From the NCBI GenBank assembly GCA_945928585.1, contig CAMENQ010000034.1:1-12216 (forward strand): a DNA stretch of 12,216 nt, given 5' to 3'. A model generated the notes under the pieces. That model worked only from the letters and a program-made list of their open reading frames with translations. It did not search any database and had not been told where the DNA came from. A program made the position numbers and the translations under genes. The stretch comes from an uncultured Roseburia sp. (lineage in GTDB: Bacteria; Bacillota; Clostridia; Lachnospirales; Lachnospiraceae). Shown here in pieces: positions 7,173-12,216 of the stretch. The number at the start of each line of letters is the position of its first letter. Within the stretch, counting starts at the first letter, position 1.

Positions 7173-7275
7173 ACTTACTTAAGGCAAGTGTTTTTTTAAG
7201 TAGGAGTCTGCTTGAATTAATATGACCGCAAGATTATCTCCGCTTTAGCGACGGAAGTGAAATGGAGGCAGAAAA
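7173..7275 (+). other. ilvE 5' leader, structured, function unknown
   Basis: The leader can fold at its start: CTTACTTAA (7174-7182) pairs with TTAAGTAGG (7196-7204), nine pairs including one G-U, with T-rich sequence in the loop. Further down, TCCG/CGGA or the tighter CGC-TTTA-GCG can form around 7237-7253. I find no T-box (no AGGGTGGNACCGCG), no riboswitch consensus that I recognise, and no leader peptide rich in Ile, Val or Leu. The ribosome binding site TGGAGG (7263-7268) lies 7 nt before the ilvE ATG. Confidence 0.35.
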
Positions 7276-8304
7276 ATGGAAAAGAAAAATATTGACTGGT
7301 CAAACTTAGGCTTTGGCTACATTAAGACAGATAAGAGATATGTGTCACTCTACAAGGACGGACAGTGGGATGATGGTACACTTACAGATGATGATACTAT
7401 TACAATCAGTGAGTGCGCAGGCGTACTTCAGTATGCACAGACAGTATTTGAGGGACTTAAGGCATATACTACAGAGCAGGGAAAGATAGTAACCTTCAGA
7501 CCTGACTTAAATGCAAGCCGTATGAAGGACTCAGCAGCAAGACTTGAAATGCCTGTATTTCCTGAGGATAGATTTATTGACGCAGTAGTTCAGACAGTAA
7601 AGGCAAATGCAGCATATGTTCCGCCATATGGTTCAGGTGCCACACTTTATTTAAGACCTTACATGTTTGGCTCAAATCCTGTTATAGGTGTAAAGCCTGC
7701 TGATGAATATCAGTTCAGAGTATTCTGTACTCCTGTAGGTCCATACTTTAAGGGTGGAGCAAAGCCTATTACTATTAAGGTTTCAGATTTTGACAGAGCC
7801 GCACCTCACGGAACAGGTAATATAAAGGCAGGACTTAATTATGCTATGAGTCTTCATGCCATAGTTACAGCGCATAAAGAAGGCTTTGACGAAAATATGT
7901 ATCTTGACCCGGGTACAAGAACAAAGGTAGAGGAGACAGGCGGTGCAAACTTCTTATTTGTTACAAAGGACGGAAAGGTAGTTACACCTAAGTCAGACAG
8001 TATTCTTCCATCTATCACAAGACGTTCTCTTGTATATGTTGCTAAAGAATATCTTGGACTTGAAGTAGAGGAAAGAGAAGTATTATTTGACGAAGTAAAG
8101 GATTTTGCAGAGTGCGGACTTTGCGGAACAGCAGCTGTTATTTCACCTGTAGGAAAGATTGTTGACCATGGAAAGGAAATCTGCTTCCCAAGCGGTATGG
8201 AGGATATGGGACCTGTTACAAAGAAACTGTATGAGACACTTACAGGTATCCAGATGGGAAGAATAGAAGCTCCTAAGGGATGGATAAAGGAAATAGAACT
8301 GTAA
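7276..8304 (+). CDS. ilvE: Branched-chain amino acid aminotransferase
   Basis: A 342-residue fold-type IV PLP aminotransferase of the larger branched-chain subgroup. It interconverts leucine, isoleucine and valine with their 2-oxo acids using glutamate/2-oxoglutarate. Visible motifs are QTVFEGLKAY (55-64), FRPDLNASRM, YLRPYMFG, and GTGNIKAGLNYA with the Schiff-base lysine K184. Further motifs are EETGGANFLFV (219-229) and the phosphate-binding GTAAVISPVG (284-293). A CxxC pair (C280, C283) immediately precedes the GTAA motif. It is not at the position of the redox CxxC of human BCATm, as far as I can align it. ATG 7276 has TGGAGG 7 nt upstream. The gene has its own strong promoter and terminator and appears monocistronic. 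No other branched-chain biosynthesis gene is in the window. Confidence 0.96.
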   Translation: MEKKNIDWSNLGFGYIKTDKRYVSLYKDGQWDDGTLTDDDTITISECAGVLQYAQTVFEGLKAYTTEQGKIVTFRPDLNASRMKDSAARLEMPVFPEDRFIDAVVQTVKANAAYVPPYGSGATLYLRPYMFGSNPVIGVKPADEYQFRVFCTPVGPYFKGGAKPITIKVSDFDRAAPHGTGNIKAGLNYAMSLHAIVTAHKEGFDENMYLDPGTRTKVEETGGANFLFVTKDGKVVTPKSDSILPSITRRSLVYVAKEYLGLEVEEREVLFDEVKDFAECGLCGTAAVISPVGKIVDHGKEICFPSGMEDMGPVTKKLYETLTGIQMGRIEAPKGWIKEIEL

Positions 8305-8347
8305 GATTTATGAAATATAATAAATATACATAAAGATTTTTATGGAG

Positions 8348-8400
8348 CTGTCGCAATAAACCCCAGATTTCAGGCGGGAGGTTATTGCGGCAGTTTTTTT
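8348..8400 (+). terminator. Intrinsic terminator of ilvE
   Basis: CTGTCGCAATAA (8348-8359) pairs with TTATTGCGGCAG (8382-8393), a 12-bp stem with a single T-G pair, followed by seven T residues (8394-8400). It lies 43 nt after the ilvE stop and is the clearest terminator in the window. Confidence 0.93.
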
Positions 8401-8416
8401 ACATAATAGGAAATTC

Positions 8417-8512
8417 CTAAAGCAACAGCGTGAAATTAAGGAACTAAAAATTCGCGAATGCGAATTTATAGGTGCCAAAGGAACCAAAGTTCCTGCCGTG
8501 CGGCACCTTTTT
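8417..8512 (+). repeat. Dispersed double-hairpin repeat, copy 2
   Basis: This copy is nearly identical to copy 1 at 2197. It has the same opening block (CTAAAGCAACAGCG...), the same AAATTCGC-GAAT-GCGAATTT hairpin (about 8448-8467), and the same distal hairpin. The distal outer arms are GGTGCC (8471-8476) and GGCACC (8502-8507), with an inner AGGAAC/GTTCCT stem and a five-T tail (8508-8512). Where copy 1 has a compensated A-T pair at the stem base, this copy has G-C, which suggests that pairing is conserved. It can act as a + strand terminator between the convergent ilvE and DUF378 genes. Confidence 0.9.
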
Positions 8513-8528
8513 GCTTAAGAGAAAATGC

Positions 8529-8607
8529 CTAAAGCAACAGCGTGAAATAAAGAAACTAAAAATTCGCGAATGCGAATTTATAGGTGCCGCTGCCGTGCGG
8601 CACCTTT
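8529..8607 (+). repeat. Dispersed double-hairpin repeat, copy 3 (shortened)
   Basis: It starts 112 nt after copy 2 and shares its opening block and the AAATTCGC-GAAT-GCGAATTT hairpin (8560-8579). The 17-nt inner hairpin of copy 2 (AAAGGAACCAAAGTTCC) is replaced by GC. The result is a perfect 8-bp stem GGTGCCGC (8583-8590)/GCGGCACC (8597-8604) with a TGCCGT loop. It overlaps the TAA of the minus-strand DUF378 gene (8606-8608). Read on the minus strand, the two hairpins follow that stop directly, and the second ends in a short T run, so it is a plausible DUF378 terminator. Confidence 0.88.
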
Positions 8608-8818
8608 AGCTTTCAAGAGCACTTGTAACTCTGCCATAAAGACTTATTAAGTACAATCCGCATAAGCCGACTACAGCATAAATTATTCTTGATATAAGTG
8701 ACATATCGCCAAATAGTAAAGCTATAAGATCAAGCTTAAAAAAACCTACAAGTCCCCAGTTTATTGCACCGATTATGGCAATTGTAAGAATCGTATAGTC
8801 TAAGCCCTTTGTATTCAT
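8606..8818 (-). CDS. Small two-helix membrane protein, DUF378 (YuzA-like)
   Basis: A 70-residue hydrophobic protein with two predicted transmembrane helices (about 7-27 and 42-61). It carries the motif IGAINWGLVGFF (16-27), the signature of the DUF378/YuzA family, and an LDLIALLFG segment between the helices. The family's function is unknown; B. subtilis YuzA is the reference member. On its own strand AAAGGAGGT lies 7 nt before the ATG. A weak minus-strand promoter candidate (TTGTTT at 8895-8890, AATAAT at 8872-8867, 17-bp spacer) lies about 50 nt upstream. It is the only minus-strand gene here, divergent from the HlyD-like gene and convergent with ilvE. The repeat pair 8417-8607 lies at its 3' end. 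Confidence 0.92.
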   Translation of the reverse strand: MNTKGLDYTILTIAIIGAINWGLVGFFKLDLIALLFGDMSLISRIIYAVVGLCGLYLISLYGRVTSALES

Positions 8819-8897
8819 AATTTTTACCTCCTTTTTTATTTTGTTATTATTCTCTCACCAAAATTTATTATTATTCACATTTTTTCTTAAAACAACA

Positions 8898-8926
8898 TAG
8901 ACTATAATTATTTTTTGATGTATACT
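8898..8926 (+). promoter_or_regulatory. Candidate promoter for the HlyD-like/yggS operon
   Basis: TAGACT (8898-8903, four of six) with a 17-bp spacer and TATACT (8921-8926, five of six). A start near 8933 gives a leader of about 30 nt. An alternative TATAAT at 8903-8908 has no matching -35, so I prefer the first pair. Confidence 0.5.
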
Positions 8927-8961
8927 ATATTAAGTGATTTCAGGATTTGGAGGGCTAAAGC

Positions 8962-10413
8962 TTGAGTGAAAAAAAGAACAGCCGGCAACAAACAAATGTC
9001 AGGCGGGCTGATAACAGAAAAGTAGTTAAATATAGAAGACGGCGACAGATAAATGTTGGAATGATAGTGTTTGCAGCAGTTTTAATTTATATTTCAGTAT
9101 ATATGATAGTATATCTTACCAGGGAAAAGGTTACTATATATGAGGTTGTATCAGGGAAAAATGCAACTATTACAAATAAATCCTATACAGGGCTTATACT
9201 TAGGGATGAATATGTGATAAATGCAGACGCATCAGGATACCTGAATTATTTTGTAAAGGAAGGTTCGAGGGTTTCTGTTTCATCCACTGTATATACCATC
9301 GATGAAAGCGGTGCTGTAAGCAGCTTTTTAGCTGATGCTTCAGCTAACGGCGATATAGCATTTTCAGCAGAAAATGAAAGTGAATTAAGAAAACTCATAT
9401 CAAATTTTACTTATAGTCAGTCGGATTTATCCTTTGATAATATTTATGATTTTAAGCTTGATATGGAAGCAAAGGTACTTGAATGTATTAATTTAAACAA
9501 TATAAAGCAGCTGTATGATGCAAATAATCTTTCGCAGGGTACATTTAATATACATACTGCTGAAAAGACGGGTATTGTAGAATATTATACTGACGGGTAC
9601 GAGGGAAAAACAGAGGCGACGCTTACATCAGCAGATTTCAACATAGAAAAATATGAAAAAAAATCACATATTTCAGGTGAACTTATTGAAAACGCAACAC
9701 CTGCATATAAGATTATAAATACTGAAAACTGGTCTGTGTATATAAAGCTTTCTGATGAAGAAAGGGAAAAATATGCAGATACCACAGTTATGAGGGTAAA
9801 GTTCCTTAAAGACAATAGAGAAGTAACAGGGAATTTTGCTATATGCTATATAGATGGACAGGCATATGGAAGAATAGATTTAGTACGATATATGAGCACC
9901 TACGCAGATGAAAGATTTGTGGAGCTCCAAATAGTCGAAGAACAGGTGGAAGGTTTAAAAATACCAAAAAGCTCTGTTGTTGAAAAAGATTTCTATCTCA
10001 TTCCTTCTTCTTATGCATACAAGGGAGGAGCCTCTACAGATACAGGATTTTATAAAAAAACCTTTGATGATGCGGGAAATGAGAGTGTTGAATTTATTAC
10101 TCCGACCATATACAAGGTTACAGATGAGTATTATTATGTTGATGCCGGGGACGAGAAGCTTATTAAGGAAGGTGATTATTTAGTTATGGAAGGCTCAACC
10201 GAAAACTTCAGAGTCAGTCAGAAAGCTTCTCTTAAGGGTGCATATAATGTTAATAACGGGTACTGTGTTTTCAGAAATGTTGAAATTTTAACAGAAACAG
10301 GTGATTATTATCTGGTGGATACAGGAACAACATATGGACTTAAGGTTTATGACCATATAGTTATAGACGGCTCTATGGTATCTGAAAAACAGGTAGTATT
10401 TACAATAAACTAA
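8962..10413 (+). CDS. Membrane-anchored HlyD-like adaptor protein
   Basis: A 483-residue protein with a basic cytoplasmic tail (RRRR at 25-28), one transmembrane segment (about 31-53) and a large extracytoplasmic region. SGYLNYFVKEGSRVSVSSTV (91-110) resembles the first half of a biotinyl-lipoyl hairpin as in HlyD adaptors. A mostly helical stretch (about 115-195) follows, then TGIVEYYTDGYEG (203-215), a plausible second lipoyl half. A beta-rich region contains GLKIPKSSVVEKD (331-343) and ends GLKVYDHIVIDG (459-470), both common in membrane-fusion proteins. No ABC transporter or outer-membrane partner is nearby; this is a single-membrane-type context. TTG 8962 is chosen because GGAGGG (8949-8954) lies 7 nt upstream. 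yggS follows after 21 nt, so it probably heads the yggS-sepF-ylmH operon. A role in the envelope or division is inference from neighbourhood only. Confidence 0.85.
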   Translation: MSEKKNSRQQTNVRRADNRKVVKYRRRRQINVGMIVFAAVLIYISVYMIVYLTREKVTIYEVVSGKNATITNKSYTGLILRDEYVINADASGYLNYFVKEGSRVSVSSTVYTIDESGAVSSFLADASANGDIAFSAENESELRKLISNFTYSQSDLSFDNIYDFKLDMEAKVLECINLNNIKQLYDANNLSQGTFNIHTAEKTGIVEYYTDGYEGKTEATLTSADFNIEKYEKKSHISGELIENATPAYKIINTENWSVYIKLSDEEREKYADTTVMRVKFLKDNREVTGNFAICYIDGQAYGRIDLVRYMSTYADERFVELQIVEEQVEGLKIPKSSVVEKDFYLIPSSYAYKGGASTDTGFYKKTFDDAGNESVEFITPTIYKVTDEYYYVDAGDEKLIKEGDYLVMEGSTENFRVSQKASLKGAYNVNNGYCVFRNVEILTETGDYYLVDTGTTYGLKVYDHIVIDGSMVSEKQVVFTIN

Positions 10414-10434
10414 TATTAGGAAAGAGGTTAAAAA

Positions 10435-11127
10435 ATGATTACGGAAAATTACGATAAGGTTCTTGAAAATATTAAAACAGCCTGTGACAATGCCGGCAGG
10501 GATGTTTCGGATGTGACTCTGATAGCAGTCAGCAAGACAAAGCCTGTTTCAGACATAGAAGAATTATATAATCACGGAGTTCGTGTATTTGGAGAAAATA
10601 AAGTTCAGGAGCTTTGTGATAAATATGAGGCTTTGCCAAAAGATATAAAATGGCATATGATTGGACATTTGCAGAGAAATAAAGTAAAATACATTGTAGA
10701 TAAAGTAGCACTTATTCATTCTGTTGATTCCGTAAGACTGGCAAAGCAGATAGAGGAAGAGGCTGCAAAGAAAAATGTAGTCGTAAATATACTTATTGAA
10801 GTTAATGTGGCAGATGAAGACACAAAGTTTGGCCTTAAATCAGAAGAAGTTTTTGATATGGTGACACAAATCGCCGGATTCTCCCATATTTCAATAAAAG
10901 GTCTTATGACTATTGCACCTTTTGTAGAAAATCCTGAGGATAATCGCAAATATTTTAATAAATTAAAACAATTAGCAGTTGACATCAAGGCAAAAAACAT
11001 TGATAATGTAAGTATGGACGAGCTTTCTATGGGTATGACCGGCGATTATATGGTAGCTGCCGAGGAAGGAGCTACATATGTAAGAGTAGGTACCGGTATT
11101 TTTGGAAAGCGGGACTATTTCTTATAA
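10435..11127 (+). CDS. yggS: YggS/YlmE family PLP-binding homeostasis protein
   Basis: A 230-residue member of the YggS/PROSC/YlmE family, single-domain TIM-barrel proteins related to the N-domain of alanine racemase. They bind pyridoxal 5'-phosphate and buffer its level, with wide effects on amino acid metabolism, but have no known catalytic activity. The PLP lysine is K34 in IAVSKTKP. Other family marks are FGENKVQEL (52-60), WHMIGHLQRNK (73-83), IEVNVADEDTKFGL, IKGLMTIAP, LSMGMTGDYMVA and VRVGTGIFGKRDY at the end. GAGG within AGGAAAGAGG lies 7 nt before ATG 10435. The gene precedes sepF by 72 nt, the ylmE-ylmF order of the Gram-positive ylm division cluster, and follows the HlyD-like gene. 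Confidence 0.96.
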   Translation: MITENYDKVLENIKTACDNAGRDVSDVTLIAVSKTKPVSDIEELYNHGVRVFGENKVQELCDKYEALPKDIKWHMIGHLQRNKVKYIVDKVALIHSVDSVRLAKQIEEEAAKKNVVVNILIEVNVADEDTKFGLKSEEVFDMVTQIAGFSHISIKGLMTIAPFVENPEDNRKYFNKLKQLAVDIKAKNIDNVSMDELSMGMTGDYMVAAEEGATYVRVGTGIFGKRDYFL

Positions 11128-11199
11128 AAAATAAGAAAGTAATACATAAAATAAAAATTGACTCTGTTAAGGAGTACAATAAATGGAGGATTATTTATA

Positions 11200-11727
11200 A
11201 TGAGTAAGTTCGCAGATAAGTTTCTCAGTATTCTCAAGTTAAATGATGACTATGATGAATACGACGATTATGACGATTATGATGACGAGGAGGAAGTAAC
11301 TACAAAGAAGTTTTCAAGAACATCAAGGGATAATTCTTACTCAGATGAAAAGGCTGTACGGGAAGTGGCTGATATAGAAACAGCCAAGCCGGCTAAGACT
11401 TTTTCAAAGTCATCAAAGGTAGTTCCTATGAGAACAGGAAGGTCAGGTATGGAGGTTTGTGTAATCAAGCCAAAGAACGTTGAGGAAGCAAGAGAGATAA
11501 CAGACACACTTTTAAGCGGAAGGGCAGTTATTCTTAATCTTGAAGGACTTCATGTGGATGTGGCACAAAGAATAATAGATTTTACATCAGGTTCATGTTA
11601 CTCAATTAACGGAAATTTACAGAAGGTGTCTAACTACATCTTTATTATCACACCTGAAACTGTAGATATATCCGGAGATTTTCAGGATTTACTGGATGGC
11701 GGATTTGATGTGGCAGCTTTCAAATAA
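11200..11727 (+). CDS. sepF: Cell division protein SepF
   Basis: A 175-residue SepF, which anchors FtsZ filaments to the membrane and polymerises into rings at the septum. Residues 1-14 (MSKFADKFLSILKL) form the amphipathic membrane-binding helix. An acidic and then basic/serine-rich linker follows (15-80). The SepF core (about 83-152) includes VCVIKPKNVEEA, the helix VAQRIIDFTSGSCY, SINGNLQKVSNYIFIITP and a short C-terminal tail. The linker starts with four D-D/E-Y triplets (16-27), encoded by a 9-bp tandem repeat at 11245-11280. I place the start at ATG 11200: GGAGGA (11185-11190) lies 9 nt upstream and this gives the canonical helix. An in-frame TTG at 11158 would add 14 residues and spoil it. 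The next gene starts 2 nt after the stop. Confidence 0.96.
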   Translation: MSKFADKFLSILKLNDDYDEYDDYDDYDDEEEVTTKKFSRTSRDNSYSDEKAVREVADIETAKPAKTFSKSSKVVPMRTGRSGMEVCVIKPKNVEEAREITDTLLSGRAVILNLEGLHVDVAQRIIDFTSGSCYSINGNLQKVSNYIFIITPETVDISGDFQDLLDGGFDVAAFK

Positions 11728-11729
11728 TT

Positions 11730-12216
11730 ATGAACAGGGATATAATTTCAAATAGATTTAAGGATTTGGCAAATATGGCGTATCTTAAGGGGATACCCGT
11801 ATTTACTGATTTCCTTGATTTGAAGGAACAGACGGAATATATGGAATTTATATCTGATAAAAATATGCCTCCTGTAAACACTACGCTTAATGGAGGTATA
11901 TTTTTTTTAGATGACAACAAAAACACCCGGAAGGATGATTTTCTGGAAAGAAAAATGGCCTGCTTTTATCCAAAGGATTTACCATACGATATAGTATTTC
12001 CCATAACCATAATAGAGATTAAACCGGTAAATAAACGATTTGCTGATGACTTAAATCACAGGGATTTTCTGGGCTCTCTTATGAATCTGGGAATAGAGCG
12101 GTATCTGCTTGGAGATATTCTGGTGAATGATAACAGAGCATATGTTTTTGTAAAGACAGTTATGGCTGATTTTATCTGTGACAATCTTACCAGAATAAAG
12201 CATACATCAGTTACTT
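11730..12216 (+). CDS. ylmH: YlmH-type RNA-binding protein (partial, cut by window end)
   Basis: From ATG 11730, two bases after the sepF stop, an open frame continues to the window edge for 162 codons. YlmH (S4-domain) proteins bind RNA and the 50S subunit; B. subtilis YlmH has been tied to ribosome quality control as well as the division cluster. The visible part matches the region before the S4 domain. It includes PPVNTTLNGGIFFL (47-60), ACFYPKDLPYDIVFPITIIEI (77-97) and the diagnostic LNHRDFLGSLMNLGIERYLLGDILV (108-132). The S4 domain itself should lie beyond the edge. No separate ribosome binding site is needed if it is translationally coupled; AAATAAT inside the end of sepF is a poor site. 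The order yggS-sepF-ylmH supports the call. Confidence 0.88.
   Translation, partial: MNRDIISNRFKDLANMAYLKGIPVFTDFLDLKEQTEYMEFISDKNMPPVNTTLNGGIFFLDDNKNTRKDDFLERKMACFYPKDLPYDIVFPITIIEIKPVNKRFADDLNHRDFLGSLMNLGIERYLLGDILVNDNRAYVFVKTVMADFICDNLTRIKHTSVT

Noticed and set aside
7173..7275. T-box or leader-peptide attenuator before ilvE
   Set aside because: No AGGGTGGNACCGCG motif. The only small frame (ATG 7222, eight codons, MTARLSPL) has a poorly spaced ribosome site, few branched-chain codons and no following terminator.
8417..8607. Two closely spaced copies of the repeat suggest a CRISPR array
   Set aside because: Units are 80-95 nt with internal hairpins, there is no series of equal-length spacers, and a third copy is over 6 kb away; no cas genes are present.
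9977..10183. A 68-aa overlapping + strand frame inside the HlyD-like gene
   Set aside because: Overlaps a clear coding region in another frame, has no good ribosome binding site, and resembles no family that I know.
11158..11180. TTGACT...TACAAT as a separate sepF promoter
   Set aside because: The spacer is only 11 bp, too short for a sigma-A promoter; no better -10 lies at 16-18 bp.

Overview
The window looks like ordinary chromosomal backbone of a low-GC Bacillota, most likely a clostridial gut-type bacterium of the family Lachnospiraceae. Support comes from the AT-rich sequence with strong AGGAGG-type ribosome binding sites, a fused AccD-AccA carboxyltransferase next to accC, a short (437 aa) ThiC, and a yggS-sepF-ylmH division cluster headed by an HlyD-like membrane protein. 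The species cannot be fixed from sequence reading alone.

Layout. (1) 1-1932: end of accC (biotin carboxylase) followed by one gene fusing the beta and alpha carboxyltransferase subunits of acetyl-CoA carboxylase. (2) 1939-3659: a TPP-riboswitch-controlled thiC unit with promoter, aptamer, intrinsic terminator, a dispersed hairpin repeat and then thiC (thiamin pyrimidine synthesis). (3) 3745-7087: a promoter, then a run of four same-strand genes: an OmpR-type response regulator, a small soluble histidine kinase, the ribosome-associated GTPase HflX and dihydrofolate reductase. A 49-bp imperfect tandem duplication covers the 3' end of hflX. (4) 7144-8400: a strong promoter, a ~100-nt leader, the branched-chain aminotransferase gene ilvE and a strong terminator. 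(5) 8401-8818: two more copies of the hairpin repeat, then a convergent small membrane-protein gene (DUF378). (6) 8898-12216: an HlyD-like membrane-anchored protein, the PLP-homeostasis protein YggS, the FtsZ-membrane anchor SepF and the start of a YlmH-type RNA-binding protein, cut by the window edge.

Most genes are housekeeping. The most interesting non-gene structures are a three-copy, ~80-95-bp repeat made of two hairpins behind a conserved unpaired block, one copy of which lies inside the thiC leader; a TPP riboswitch whose switching base pairs can be read directly because the terminator reuses the aptamer's CGTAGG hexamer; and an internal Shine-Dalgarno plus in-frame ATG at the AccD/AccA domain junction. 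I see no phage, insertion sequence, CRISPR array or defence system.
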